Shown: positions 47,556 to 58,300, counted from the stretch's first letter. The stretch: DNA of 64,000 nucleotides from Marinagarivorans cellulosilyticus (GCF_021655555.1 NZ_AP023086.1:3688685-3752684), one strand, 5' to 3'. A program made the numbers and translations. The notes: generated by a model not told the origin, from the letters alone.

Positions 47556-47860
47556 AGTCTCACCAAGAATATTAGCTTTCGCTATTGTAAACGGTATTAT
47601 CTCAATTTTGAGCTTTCATTATATTGGCTTAAGTCAATCAGATTAGACCTAGGAGTTATTTTTAGCCTTGCATAAAACCAACTCAAGCATGTGTTTTAAA
47701 ATCAATCGCCATTCATCTCTGTAGAAACGGAACCCACAAAATATCTCAAACCTTTTCGGCACACCAATAAATCTAAGCGAATGAACATCGAAGATGTATT
47801 ACTCTATTCGCGAATAGTTCCCCGTATAGGAAAACAACGACATTTTCCCCAGTGTAAATA
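47556..47860. other. Intergenic region with candidate promoter
   Basis: No gene supported. It contains the promoter candidate for the Cys/His-rich gene (47618-47653). The remainder up to 47860 is AT-rich and shows no frame or repeat I can support. Confidence 0.5.
47618..47653 (-). promoter_or_regulatory. Candidate regulated promoter with dyad
   Basis: Leftward -10 TATAAT (47623-47618). Just upstream is a dyad ATTGGCTTAAGTCAAT (47623-47638, 14 of 16 symmetric) and then GATTAGACCTAGG (47641-47653), whose complement also occurs at 44821-44833. No good -35, which suits activator-dependent transcription. Confidence 0.4.
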
Positions 47861-47980
47861 TCAGTGCGAGTGACCACTATGGCCGCCACTATCTCTTGGC
47901 GTATAACCTGTAGTTCCACAAGCGCTCAATGTACCAACAATCCCTAAAATCATAAGCCCCAATAAAATATATTTTTTCAT
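47861..47980 (-). CDS. Small His-tailed lipoprotein (39 aa)
   Basis: Short frame starting MKKYILLGLMILGI with a lipobox LSAC (cysteine about residue 21) and a tail ending GGHSGHSH before TGA. The signal, lipobox and His tail are unlikely by chance, so I call it despite its size. Mature peptide would be under 20 residues, lipid-anchored and metal-binding. Last gene of the copper-accessory cluster. Confidence 0.65.
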   Translation of the reverse strand: MKKYILLGLMILGIVGTLSACGTTGYTPRDSGGHSGHSH

Positions 47981-48028
47981 CGTATTCTCAATTGATTAAT
48001 AATGTTATCGCGACATTGCACCGTCACG

Positions 48029-48397
48029 CTATTTTACGCTATCCAATAGTTTGTTTACTTGCTTAAGAAAACGATCGCTTGATTTTAATGTACGATCCAG
48101 CTCCTTAAAATAATCTATCTCCGAATCTTTATTTATGCACCGGCGCATGGAAGAGTCCGACGCAAGCTCGTTTCGCAACAAGAGCAATCTCGATCGAATT
48201 GAATTTAGCTGATCCTCCAAATTATTTTTCATCTCCCTAGAACCATCCCCAGGGTCAAAATCTGATTGATATGCATTTAGGTGTTCCGTACTCTTCCTTA
48301 ATTCACGATTCGGATCTTCGCCATTGTGTGCATAAGCTGCCCCAGAAGAAACTATTAAAAATAGGGCTATTGGTATTAATTTCAATCTCTCTTTCAT
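48029..48397 (-). CDS. Exported helical protein of unknown function
   Basis: 122 aa from the ATG at 48397 (other in-frame ATGs at 48409 and 48433 are possible). Signal peptide ending AYA, then a mostly helical, charged mature part with a single cysteine. No family recognised. It lies between the His-tailed lipoprotein and the membrane cytochrome gene, all in the direction of copAB. Confidence 0.6.
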   Translation of the reverse strand: MKERLKLIPIALFLIVSSGAAYAHNGEDPNRELRKSTEHLNAYQSDFDPGDGSREMKNNLEDQLNSIRSRLLLLRNELASDSSMRRCINKDSEIDYFKELDRTLKSSDRFLKQVNKLLDSVK

Positions 48398-48491
48398 GAT
48401 AATGCTCATTGTTCTTAAAAAATGGCTACCCAAACCAGCAACTAAGCGGATAGCTAATATCAGGAGATGGAGTCATCTTTAATGATGCCCA

Positions 48492-49040
48492 TCACTTTTC
48501 ACTTTGTTCTCGTGCGGTAATTATTTGGTATTGCTCTGCACTTAGATCAGGTAAGCGCTGAAGAAATGCCACCATTGACCAAATGCGCTCATCGTCATGG
48601 CCTGGTCCCCAAGCAGGCATTCCCGATGCCTTAATACCATGTTTGATTATCCAAAATTGACGCGATGCTGTTTCCGCTTCACTTAGTTCATGCGAGTGAC
48701 CATGCTCGTCATTTTTATTGCTTAGGTTCGGCGGTTTTGGATACAACCCCATACTGAAATCAGATTGAACTTTTCCGGGCTTCAAGTGACAGCTAGCGCA
48801 CATGTCGTTGTAATCTGCTCCGCCGGCCAGCAAGCGATCGGGATCACTCAAATTGCTTGGAGGGACAATATCTTTCGCCGCTCGACTAATCGACTGCTCT
48901 CGCAATGTCTCCAGCAACCAATAGGTTAATTTATTATGTGGAACGTCTGCCCCCATCGGATATATTCCCGAATATATAAATACAACACCGCCAATAAAAA
49001 CAGCAAAGAAAAATATTGCAGTGTATTTAATGATTTTCAT
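48492..49040 (-). CDS. Membrane-anchored mono-heme cytochrome c
   Basis: 182 aa: N-terminal membrane helix (about 6-25), one heme site CASCH (81-85) and a later methionine-containing segment SGMPAWGPGHDDERIW typical of class I cytochromes. A HGHSHE stretch may bind metal. Probably an electron carrier serving the copper oxidase; recurrent in copAB-type clusters. Confidence 0.85.
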   Translation of the reverse strand: MKIIKYTAIFFFAVFIGGVVFIYSGIYPMGADVPHNKLTYWLLETLREQSISRAAKDIVPPSNLSDPDRLLAGGADYNDMCASCHLKPGKVQSDFSMGLYPKPPNLSNKNDEHGHSHELSEAETASRQFWIIKHGIKASGMPAWGPGHDDERIWSMVAFLQRLPDLSAEQYQIITAREQSEK

Positions 49041-49124
49041 AGATATCTCTTTTTATACAAATAAACAGCCATGCGATCTAATTATCCGAAAAATATAAAC
49101 GGCCTAAAAAATTATTCAAACAGG

Positions 49125-49451
49125 TCAGTGGGTGCCATTCTCATGGGATGACGATTCATCACTTTTATTAGATAAATCTTCTTGATGATCATGAACATGG
49201 TTTTCGTTGGCTTCGCCAGCACCCTTTGTACTGTTCGATTGGTCATGTTTCATCTTACCCATACACTTTTTCATCATCGCTAGCATAACAGGATCATTCA
49301 TATCCATTTTACTGTGGTCCATTTTTTCCATTGGTGCACAATCTAGCTTTGCAGCTTGTTCCATATGCTCTTTCGGATCGTGCGCTAACGTGGACACTGT
49401 GTACAACGTACTTGAAAATATTAGACATAATGTGACGATGTTCTTTTTCAT
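49125..49451 (-). CDS. Met/His-rich periplasmic protein
   Basis: 108 aa: signal peptide ending TLA, then Met/His-rich segments (MEKMDHSKMDMNDP, MMKKCMGKMKHDQ) and a His-rich C-terminus. Looks like a periplasmic copper buffer. Located between copB and the cytochrome gene. Confidence 0.7.
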   Translation of the reverse strand: MKKNIVTLCLIFSSTLYTVSTLAHDPKEHMEQAAKLDCAPMEKMDHSKMDMNDPVMLAMMKKCMGKMKHDQSNSTKGAGEANENHVHDHQEDLSNKSDESSSHENGTH

Positions 49452-49494
49452 TTTTTAAATCCTCTAATTAAAAATATTGCTTACTTTTTTACAA

Positions 49495-50475
49495 CTAAAG
49501 CCAAAAACGCAAGCCCGCGATATAACGTGTTTCAGAGCTTGCCTCACCAGCAGAGCGTACAAAGTCGGCTGTATTGCCAAACATTTTTGTTCGTTCAACG
49601 CCGACATACGGTGCAAACTGTCGAGAAAATTCATAACGCAACCGTACACCGAATGCTGATGAAGAAAGGCCTTGCCCAACACCGTTGAATTCATCGTCTT
49701 TACCGTAGCCGGTTATTTCAGCGCGAGGCTGAAGTATCAGTCGCTGTGTAAGCATCAACTCGTATTCGGCCTCTACAGCGAGCGCGGTTCTACCATCAAC
49801 ATCAACGTAGCCCACCACATCCAACTCAAACCAATAAGGCGCTAAACCTTGTACTCCGACGGCCAGCCATTGTCTGGACTCGCCCTCTTCAGCACTGTCA
49901 ACTCGAACGCCTATTTGGGTATCCCAAAAAGTGGATGTTGCATGACTCCAAAGAATATCTGTTTGACTTTCTTTTAGTGTACCCCTGTCAATATCACCCT
50001 CCGCCTTAACAACCAATCGATCGTAAGTTGTGCCGACCCAAGCTTGCACATCATAAAGACTTGCTTCACTGTCGTATTCAAATCGATTGGCGAGAAGCGA
50101 TTTGAATACATGTTCATCAGCGAGTTTTAATTGTCGTGGTCCCTTCAGCGCATACGGCCCCTCGGTGAGTGTGTATCCTCCAGAATGCGCGTGAGGATCA
50201 CGGGTATTGGAAACATTACGCTCCATATTCATTTCGCTAGCCATTGTTCCGGTAGCACCACTCGAATGCTGCTTGGGTGCCTCCGTCGTTTCTTCAGCCG
50301 CAGGTTCACTTTCATGGCCCATTTTACTGTGGTCCATTTCTTCTTCGTCCTCTTTTTCCTGATTCATTGCATCATGGCCCGAATGTTCTTGAGCGAGAAG
50401 CAGCGGACTTAATAACGATAAAGCTCCCACGAGAAAAGACGTTTTAATGATTACTTTAATTTTCATGGTACTCAT
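49495..50475 (-). CDS. copB: Copper resistance outer-membrane protein CopB
   Basis: 326 aa from the ATG at 50475, which overlaps the copA stop (ATGA). Signal peptide, Met/His-rich N-terminal stretch (EMDHSKMGHE), then an outer-membrane beta-barrel of the CopB family with a terminal aromatic strand (LRFWL). It partners the multicopper oxidase CopA in periplasmic copper tolerance. The longer frame to 50541 lies inside copA and is not used. Confidence 0.88.
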   Translation of the reverse strand: MSTMKIKVIIKTSFLVGALSLLSPLLLAQEHSGHDAMNQEKEDEEEMDHSKMGHESEPAAEETTEAPKQHSSGATGTMASEMNMERNVSNTRDPHAHSGGYTLTEGPYALKGPRQLKLADEHVFKSLLANRFEYDSEASLYDVQAWVGTTYDRLVVKAEGDIDRGTLKESQTDILWSHATSTFWDTQIGVRVDSAEEGESRQWLAVGVQGLAPYWFELDVVGYVDVDGRTALAVEAEYELMLTQRLILQPRAEITGYGKDDEFNGVGQGLSSSAFGVRLRYEFSRQFAPYVGVERTKMFGNTADFVRSAGEASSETRYIAGLRFWL

Positions 50476-52268
50476 GACACCACCACTTCGCGGAACATGC
50501 CTGCATCCATATGAAAAAGTAGGTGACAGTGCCATGCCCAACGCCCGAGATCGTGCGGTGTCGTTACGAAGCTTATCCTCTGAGCTGGCTGAACAGGAAT
50601 CGTGTGTCTGCGAACCAGCGGCTCACCTTTATCGTTTTCCAGATCACTCCACATTCCGTGCAAATGCATTGGGTGGGTCATCATGGTGTCGTTTTGCAAA
50701 ATGACGCGCACGCGTTGACGGTGCTTCAGATGCACCGGCGTGCTTTTGCCGAACTCTAAGCCGTCAAAGGACCAGCTATAGCGCTCCATATTACCGGTGA
50801 GATGCAGTTCGATTTCACGCTCGGGTATGCCACTATCAAGAATGCCATCGCGCGATCTCAGGTCGGATAGCGTCAGCACTCGCCGACCATTATTACGTAA
50901 ACCAACGCCCGGATCGTCGAGGCTGGTGCGAGGCATATCCACACGCATATCGACAGAAGGACCAAATTCCGTGCTGGCATGACGCACGGTTTGTGAGGGC
51001 ATTGCTAAAGGGTTTTGATGTGTGGAATGAACGCTGTGGTCCATCGCCATGCCACCGTGATTCATACCCGGCATGGAATGACCCATCGCCGCGTGATCCA
51101 TCGCAGCGCCGTCATCACCGTGAGACATCGAACCCATCATATCCTTCATCTCAAGCCACTCAACGGGGTCGAGGTCTGGAATTTCTGCGCTAAGGCCTCG
51201 CTCGGTCGCTAATGTTCCACGCGCATACCCTGTTCTATCCATGCTCTGTGCAAAAACCGTATACGCATCGTCTTTAGGCTCCACCAAAACATCATAAGTT
51301 TCACCGGGACCAAAACGAAATTCGTCAACGCTGACTGGTTCGACATTTTGCCCATCTGCTTGCACAACCGTCATTGCCAACCCTGGAATACGAACATCGT
51401 AAAAGCTGTTGCTCGCGGCGTTAATAAACCGCAGCCGAATTCGCTCGCCCTTCTTGAAAAGACCGGTCCAATTTCCGGCAGGTGTGGTGCCATTCATCAG
51501 ATACGTCAGTGTTGATGCGGATAGGTCGGCCAAATCCGTAGGATTCATACGCATTTGATTCCACATCCGTCGCTTTTGCATGGCGTCTTTTATCCCGCCA
51601 TTTGAAGCGTCACGTAGAAAATCTATAACCGTTGGCTGGTTGAAATTATAAACGTCACCCTGGATTTTCAATTTACTGAAGACCCGCATCGGGTCCTCAT
51701 CAGTCCAGTCGGATAGCTGCACCACATAATCCTGGTCTGATTGAATGACTTCTTTTTCACGGGGCTCAATAATCAGGGCACCATACATCCCTGTCATCTC
51801 CTGGAACCCACTATGAGAGTGATACCAATATGTACCACTTTGCTGGAGCGTGAACCGATAGACAAACGTTTCACCCGGCGCAATACCTCTAAAACTGATG
51901 CCCGGAACGCCATCCATCTGAAACGGAAGAATAATCCCATGCCAGTGAATCGATGTAGGCACTGATAGTCGGTTTGTTACGCGAATCGTGACGTCATCCC
52001 CTTCACGCAGACGGATCGTTGGCGCAGGAATTGACCCATTAATTGTAGTGGCTAGACGAGTCACACCCGTGAAATTCACCGGCGACTGCCCAACCACTAA
52101 ATCTATCTCGGAACCTTGTAATACAGGTGCAGAACCTGAGCGAGTGTGGGGCGACAACTCCCCAGCCTGCAAAACACTTGGCATTGCCGCCAGGACGCCG
52201 CCAAGCGCTAGTCCCTTAACAAAGCGCCGACGTGGCAACATAAGGTCAGTCATATCGGAATCACTCAT
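50472..52268 (-). CDS. copA: Multicopper oxidase CopA/PcoA (Tat-exported)
   Basis: 598 aa. A twin-arginine signal (RRRFVKG, about 13-19) precedes three cupredoxin domains. The four copper-ligand motifs are present: HWHG, HSHSGF, HPMHLHG and HCHLLFHM. A Met/His-rich loop (about 385-420; MSHGDDGAAMDH...) is typical of PcoA/CopA. It oxidises Cu(I) in the periplasm. First gene of the copAB cluster, divergent from copRS. The symbol is shared by convention with the unrelated ATPase at 42025. Confidence 0.93.
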   Translation of the reverse strand: MSDSDMTDLMLPRRRFVKGLALGGVLAAMPSVLQAGELSPHTRSGSAPVLQGSEIDLVVGQSPVNFTGVTRLATTINGSIPAPTIRLREGDDVTIRVTNRLSVPTSIHWHGIILPFQMDGVPGISFRGIAPGETFVYRFTLQQSGTYWYHSHSGFQEMTGMYGALIIEPREKEVIQSDQDYVVQLSDWTDEDPMRVFSKLKIQGDVYNFNQPTVIDFLRDASNGGIKDAMQKRRMWNQMRMNPTDLADLSASTLTYLMNGTTPAGNWTGLFKKGERIRLRFINAASNSFYDVRIPGLAMTVVQADGQNVEPVSVDEFRFGPGETYDVLVEPKDDAYTVFAQSMDRTGYARGTLATERGLSAEIPDLDPVEWLEMKDMMGSMSHGDDGAAMDHAAMGHSMPGMNHGGMAMDHSVHSTHQNPLAMPSQTVRHASTEFGPSVDMRVDMPRTSLDDPGVGLRNNGRRVLTLSDLRSRDGILDSGIPEREIELHLTGNMERYSWSFDGLEFGKSTPVHLKHRQRVRVILQNDTMMTHPMHLHGMWSDLENDKGEPLVRRHTIPVQPAQRISFVTTPHDLGRWAWHCHLLFHMDAGMFREVVVS

Positions 52269-52336
52269 ACATCACTCTCGAACTAAACAATGCTATACAC
52301 CATACTGCTTCAAGGCTTTCACACACATGACCCAAA

Positions 52337-52354
52337 GATGACAATTCTGTAATC
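52337..52354. promoter_or_regulatory. Candidate CopR/CusR box
   Basis: GATGACAATTCTGTAATC, an imperfect palindrome (GAT-ACA ... TGT-ATC) between divergent copA and copR. It resembles cop/cus boxes with ACA-N4-TGT half-sites, 64 bp before the copR start. Confidence 0.55.
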
Positions 52355-52417
52355 TTGCCGTCACCTTGTTGTTGGTTAGATTTGACATACTATATGCTTG
52401 GGATATTGAGGAGCGGC

Positions 52418-53104
52418 ATGCGACTTTTAATAGTAGAAGATGAACAAAAGACTGGCGATTACCTGAAACAAGGATTGAGTGAAGCTGGGTTCCTCGTGTC
52501 GCTTGCGAGGACTGGACTCGATGGACATCATTTGGCTATGACTGAAGAATTCGACCTTTTGATTCTTGATGTCATGCTTCCGGACGTGGATGGTTGGCGA
52601 ATTCTTCAGTCAATACGCGAATCGGGGCAAAAGACACCCGTGCTTTTTCTGTCAGCCCGAGACAATGTCGACGACCGAGTTAAAGGATTAGAGCTTGGCG
52701 CAGATGACTATTTGGTTAAACCCTTTGCCTTTGTAGAAGTTTTGGCGAGAGTTCGTACACTGCTGCGTCGAGGTCAAGCTCCTGCAATAGTGGATCAGCT
52801 TCAAATTGGCGATTTAATACTGGATATTCCTCGACGACGCGTTACACGACAAGGAAAGAAAGTTAACTTAAGTCACAAAGAGTTTTGCTTGCTGGAATTA
52901 TTGGTTCGCCGACAAGGTGAGGTACTCACGCGCTCACTCATCGCCTCCCAAGTGTGGGACATGAACTTTGATAGTGACACGAACGTGATTGATGTCGCCA
53001 TTCGCCGCTTACGCAAGAAAGTGGACGAAGGTTTTGACGTTAAGCTTATCCATACCATAAGAGGAATGGGCTACACCCTAGACTTGGAACACAATGATGA
53101 CTAG
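52418..53104 (+). CDS. copR: Copper response regulator CopR/CusR (OmpR family)
   Basis: 228 aa from the ATG at 52418 (MRLLIVEDEQ), which has GAGGAG upstream; the frame is open further 5'. Receiver domain with phosphoacceptor D51 (LILDVMLPD) and K101 (LVKPF), then an OmpR-type winged helix ending in the RGMGYTL strand. It activates cop genes when phosphorylated by CopS. It overlaps copS by 11 bp. Confidence 0.92.
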   Translation: MRLLIVEDEQKTGDYLKQGLSEAGFLVSLARTGLDGHHLAMTEEFDLLILDVMLPDVDGWRILQSIRESGQKTPVLFLSARDNVDDRVKGLELGADDYLVKPFAFVEVLARVRTLLRRGQAPAIVDQLQIGDLILDIPRRRVTRQGKKVNLSHKEFCLLELLVRRQGEVLTRSLIASQVWDMNFDSDTNVIDVAIRRLRKKVDEGFDVKLIHTIRGMGYTLDLEHNDD

Positions 53105-54500
53105 CCGTTCACGACGACCGCTCTCTCTGACGCTGCGCGTGCTGTTTTTTGTTGCTACCGCATTTGGTGTAAGCCTAGCAGTGATCAGCCAATTATTACT
53201 TTCTTCCATAGAGCATCATTTCATCGAACAAGATGCGGGCGAAATTAATGTGATGGTTAACTCGATTAAAAAAGCACTTCACCAATCGCCCACTGACACA
53301 CTCAAGAATCAAGAAGCACTCTCTCAAGCGATATCCGGACATCATGGCGTTTATTATCAAGTCGAACGTAATGGCGTCGTGCATTACAGTTCATCAGACA
53401 TAGATTTTCGTCCGCCGACCACGGACTTTCCTGTGGTAAAAAATATTACGGCAAGCACCATGCAAACATGGAGAAATAAGGATAGAGGGTATCGAGGCAT
53501 CGTGACTCTGATAACCATCGACAAAAACCAATATCGTATTACCAGTGCTATCGATCGAGATTTTCACCAAGGCTTTCTCAAAAAATTTACGCAAAGTGTC
53601 GCGTTGATTCTATTTGGCGCCGGTATTCTTACTTTATTCGCGGCTTGGCTGGGCGTTCATCAAGGGCTGAAGCCTCTACGAGGACTAAGTGATCAAGTGG
53701 ATTTTATCCAGACCGATAAATTAGATTCTCGGCTCGATATGCACTCAGTCCCTGTAGAGTTGAAACCGCTAGTTCAATCGTTTAACCATATGTTAACGCG
53801 TATTGAAGAGGGGTTTATTCGACTATCCTACTTCTCTGCTGATATCGCCCATGAATTAAGGACACCGCTGACCAATATTGTGACACAAACGCAAGTGGGG
53901 TTAAGTAAAGAAAGAAGAGCTGAAGACTACCAAGAACTACTGTATTCTAACCTCGAAGACATGGAGCGACTGAGCAAAATGGTGAGCGATATGCTGTGGC
54001 TTGCCAAAAGTGAAAACGGACTAATTACCCCAACCTTCGGGCCAATCAATCTCCAACAAGAAGTTCAGTCGCTTTTCGATTTTTTCGAAGCGCTCGCAGA
54101 AGATACTCACATCACCTTGGCGATCTCTGGCGACGCCTCCAACATATCGGGTGACCGAGAATTATTACGACGAGCATTGACCAACTTACTATCGAACGCC
54201 ATTCGGCATACGCCAGCAGGAAAAACTATTCACGTAACTCTCGTTGATACTGACAACGATATGGTGAGCATTTCGGTCACGAATGAAGGCAGTACGATTT
54301 TAACGGAACATTTGGAGTGTATTTTTGATCGATTTTATCGTGTCGACCCTTCTCGACAACGACACGGTGACGGTACAGGGTTAGGACTCGCCATTGTTAG
54401 AACCATCGTTGAAGCTCACAAGGGTGTAATTCACGCACAATCCAATAGCCATTCCACGACATTTACCATACATCTTCCCGTCGATGGCCTTTCTCACTAA
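53094..54500 (+). CDS. copS: Copper sensor histidine kinase CopS/CusS
   Basis: 468 aa: TM1 (about 12-34), periplasmic sensor (about 35-160), TM2 (about 165-188), HAMP, H-box DIAHELRTP (phospho-His about 254), N-box NLLSNAIRHTP and G-box GTGLGLAIV. Heavy-metal sensor kinase family; it detects periplasmic Cu. Overlaps copR, so cotranslated. Confidence 0.92.
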   Translation: MMTSRSRRPLSLTLRVLFFVATAFGVSLAVISQLLLSSIEHHFIEQDAGEINVMVNSIKKALHQSPTDTLKNQEALSQAISGHHGVYYQVERNGVVHYSSSDIDFRPPTTDFPVVKNITASTMQTWRNKDRGYRGIVTLITIDKNQYRITSAIDRDFHQGFLKKFTQSVALILFGAGILTLFAAWLGVHQGLKPLRGLSDQVDFIQTDKLDSRLDMHSVPVELKPLVQSFNHMLTRIEEGFIRLSYFSADIAHELRTPLTNIVTQTQVGLSKERRAEDYQELLYSNLEDMERLSKMVSDMLWLAKSENGLITPTFGPINLQQEVQSLFDFFEALAEDTHITLAISGDASNISGDRELLRRALTNLLSNAIRHTPAGKTIHVTLVDTDNDMVSISVTNEGSTILTEHLECIFDRFYRVDPSRQRHGDGTGLGLAIVRTIVEAHKGVIHAQSNSHSTTFTIHLPVDGLSH

Positions 54501-54521
54501 AATAAATCAAAAGGACAAAAT

Positions 54522-54907
54522 ATGTCTCAAGAAACTGAACGATCAAGTCATTATAAATCGGATAGTTTGTCTTTATGGGGCACTGCAATACGTCAATGAT
54601 CGGCGCGGGTATTTTAGCGCTTACCGGTCAGATCGCCGAGATGACCGGCCCACTTTTTCCATTGGCCTTTCTGGCCGCAGGCGCCTATTCCTACATTAAG
54701 ATATCGTCTGCTTACCCCTCCGCCGGAGGCATAGGCATGTATATTCATATAGCTTATGGTCACAGTTTGCCCACGGCCTTCAATGCACTATTAATGTACT
54801 TTTCAATGGTGATTGCTCAAAGTTTTCTCGCACGAACATGCGGTTCATATAGCATGCCTGCAACAATTACGATTCTTACCCGAAAACCAAGACAGAACGA
54901 CACTTAA
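54522..54907 (+). pseudogene. Decayed APC-family permease fragment
   Basis: It begins well (AAGGA site, ATG at 54522, ...SLSLWGTAI) but hits a stop at 54597. The next frame carries on with SMIGAGILALTGQIAEMTGP, SAYPSAGGIGMY and MYFSMVIAQSFLAR, the N-terminal helices of amino-acid permeases. Segments expected between them are missing, and the C-terminal two thirds are absent. A frameshift, internal deletions and truncation make it non-functional. Confidence 0.8.
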
Positions 54908-54944
54908 CCCCGAAGTCACAAAGTTAAGTGCAGCCACAAACTAC

Positions 54945-55289
54945 TTATTTTTCTGCGATATCGTATATTTTCACATCCCCATCCAGCACTTTTGCTGTAG
55001 CGTAATGTTCATTTACTATAGTTAATATTTTTACGGTCCCGACTTCGACTAGCTCGTAATCCGACTCTCCGTCTTCGACCACATCTTTTCTAAACGTTGA
55101 TCGCACAACACGAAACACATCCCCCTCACTCGCGCCTTCTCGACTGCCGATACACATCGTTATTTTCCCATCTTCAACATCCACAATCTGACCTTTCATT
55201 AGGGCTTTATGATAGGTCTGCGAGCTACATGCGCCCAATGCAATAATAACGACTAAAACCACACTTGAAAGTAACATTTTATTTTTCAT
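54945..55289 (-). CDS. Lipoprotein, last gene of the cus operon
   Basis: 114 aa with lipobox LGAC (cysteine about residue 21) and a beta-rich mature part (GKITMCIGSREGASEGDVFRVV) resembling small SH3-like barrels. Function unknown. It lies 65 bp after cusA on the same strand. Confidence 0.65.
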   Translation of the reverse strand: MKNKMLLSSVVLVVIIALGACSSQTYHKALMKGQIVDVEDGKITMCIGSREGASEGDVFRVVRSTFRKDVVEDGESDYELVEVGTVKILTIVNEHYATAKVLDGDVKIYDIAEK

Positions 55290-55354
55290 TTATTCATTTC
55301 CTTTTTTTGTTAAAAACTAGCTAGGTGCATAGTTAAATGCACCTAGCTTGGTTG

Positions 55355-58300
55355 CTACGAGACACGTTTTTTCCACATAAAATAAACTGCGGGCAAAACT
55401 AGTAGTGTTAAAAATACAGCGCTCACCATACCGCCGACCATCGGTGCTGCAATACGGCTCATTACTTCTGAACCTGTGCCGCTCCCATATAAAATTGGGA
55501 GCAAGCCTACAATCACAGCCGCTGCAGTCATCATTACCGGTCGAACACGAAGTCCTGCTCCATCGGTAACAGCCTGACGCAGCTCATCCAAGGACAAAGT
55601 CTCTCTATCTGACTGTTCTTTAGCACGATGCCATGCTTGATTGAGGTACACCAACATGATTACACTTATTTCCACGGCTACGCCTGCTAGTGCAATAAAA
55701 CCAACCCCTACCGCAATGGAAAAGTTGAAGTTTTCCCAGTACATGAGCCAAATACTGCCAATCAATGCAAAGGGTAGGGTGCCCATTAAAATTGCGACCT
55801 CAATAAAACTTCGGAAGTTTATAAACAGCAAAATGGCAATAATGGCCAACGTCAAAGGAATAACGTAATTTAATTTTTCTTTGGCTCTTTCCATATATTC
55901 AAATTGACCCGACCAACCCACTGAATACCCCGCGGGCAAATCAAGTTGTTCTGCTACGATTTTTTGAGCATTTACGACGTAGGTGCCGACATCGATGCCA
56001 TCAATATCAACGAACGTCCACCCATTGATCCGGGCGTTTTCACTTTTAATTCCTGGAGGTCCGTCGGCAATGTTGACATCAGCAACATCACCCAAGGCAA
56101 TCCTCTCACCTCTGGCGGTGACAATAGGAAGCAAAGCAAGTTGCTGTGGAGAATCCCGATAGGACTGGGGGTATCGTATATTGACTGGATAGCGTTCAAG
56201 CCCTTCTACCGTTTGGGTAACGTTCATACCACCAATAGCGGATGCAATAACTTCCTGCACATCAGCGATATTCAATCCATAACGAGCCGCTTTAGCGCGA
56301 TCAATATCCACATTAAGATATCGTCCGCCAGCAACACGCTCAGAGTAGACCGACGCTGTGCCTTCTACATCTTTGAGTATCACCTCTAACTGCTTGCCGA
56401 TATCTTGGATAACCGATAAATTCGGACCGGCGATTTTTATTCCCACGGGGGTTTTAATACCGGTTGCCAGCATGTCAATGCGGGTTTTAATGGGCATTAC
56501 CCAAGCGTTTGTAACACCGGGTAGTTTTACTAGAGCATCAAGTTCCTTTTTCAACGATTCGGTAGTGACCCCGTCGCGCCATTCACTTTGTGGCTTTAGT
56601 TGTATGAACGTTTCAATCATCGTCAGTGGAGCGGGATCAGTAGCGGAATCTGCTCGCCCTATTTTCCCAAATACTGTTTTAACTTCCGGCACGCTCGCGA
56701 TTAATTTGTCGGTTTGCTGCAACAGCTCTCGGGCTTTACCAATTGAAATACCGGGGTAAGTGGTGGGCATGTACATCAAATCCCCCTCATCCAATGGCGG
56801 GATAAATTCACTGCCGATCTTTCCGAGCGGCCACATCACTGTAGAAAGGAGCAATACAGCGATAACCAGCGTCATTTTCGGAAAAGTGAGGACCTTTTTC
56901 AGTACTGGTATATAGACGGCCGTAAGAAAACGATTGATCGGGTTCTTATGTTCGGGCAATACTCGGCCCCGAATAAAGTAGCCCATGAGAACAGGGACCA
57001 AAGTGATTGCGAGTGCAGCCGACGCCGCCATGGCATAAGTCTTGGTAAATGCCAGCGGACTAAACATCCGACCTTCTTGCGCCTCAAGCGTAAACACTGG
57101 GACAAAACTCACCGTAATAATGAGCAAACTAAAAAATAAAGCGGGACCGACTTCTGACGCGGATTCAGACACAATTTGCCAGCGGTTTTCGTTTGTCAGT
57201 GGTGTTTTTTCCATATGTTTGTGCATATTTTCAATCATGACGATAGCACCATCGATCATCGCGCCAATGGCAATCGCGATCCCTCCGAGCGACATGATAT
57301 TGGCGTTAATGCCTTGAGCGTGCATGATGATAAACGCCGTCAAAATACCCACCGGCAAACTGAATATTGCCACCAGGGATGAGCGAATATGAAAAAGGAA
57401 GGCCATACATACGAGCGCGACAACAACAAACTCTTCAAGAAGCTTATGCCATAGGTTTTCAACCGCACGCTCAATCAAACCGGAGCGATCGTACACCGTG
57501 ACAACCTCTACGCCTTCAGGCAAGCCTTGTTTCAATTGCTCGAGCTTAGCTTTGACACCATCGATGGTGGTCTGGGCGTTTTCACCAAAACGCATGACCA
57601 CAACACCACCTACTGTTTCACCCTCGCCATTGAGTTCGGCAATTCCTCTGCGCATTTGCGGTCCGAGACCGATATCCGCAACGTCCTTCAAAAGTAATGG
57701 AGTGCCATTTTCATTGACACCCAACGGAATGTTGGCCAAATCCTCTTCACTCTGTAAGTAGCCCGAGGCACGCACCATGTACTCGGCTTCAGCCATTTCA
57801 ACGACCGATGCACCGACCTCTTGGTTTGCCCGTTTAATCGCCATCTGAATATGAGACAAGGGAATACCAAAAGCCCGTAATTTCTCTGGGTTTACTGTCA
57901 CCTGGTATTGCTTGACCATACCTCCAACGGCCGCGACTTCTGAAACACCCGGCACCGTCTGAAGTTCGTATTTTAAAAACCAATCCTGCAAACTTCGCAG
58001 CTGGCTCAGGTCGTGTTTTCCCGTTCGATCAATAAGTGAGTAGATATAGACCCAGCCCACACCAGTGGCATCAGGGCCTAGTTGAGGTTTCGCCGCTGGG
58101 GGTAACGAGGGCGCTACCTGACTCAGATATTCCAAGACGCGGCTTCTCGCCCAGTAAAGATCCGTTTGCTCATCAAAAATGATGTAAACATATGAATCGC
58201 CAAAAAAAGAGTAACCTCGTACCGTCACGGCGCCAGGTACCGACAACATGGCCGTCGTGAGCGGGTAAGTCACCTGATCTTCAACCACCTGAGGCGCCTG

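Noticed and set aside
50475..50541. Upstream extension of copB
   Set aside because: It lies inside the copA oxidase gene; the ATG at 50475 overlaps the copA stop in the usual coupled way and begins a better signal peptide.
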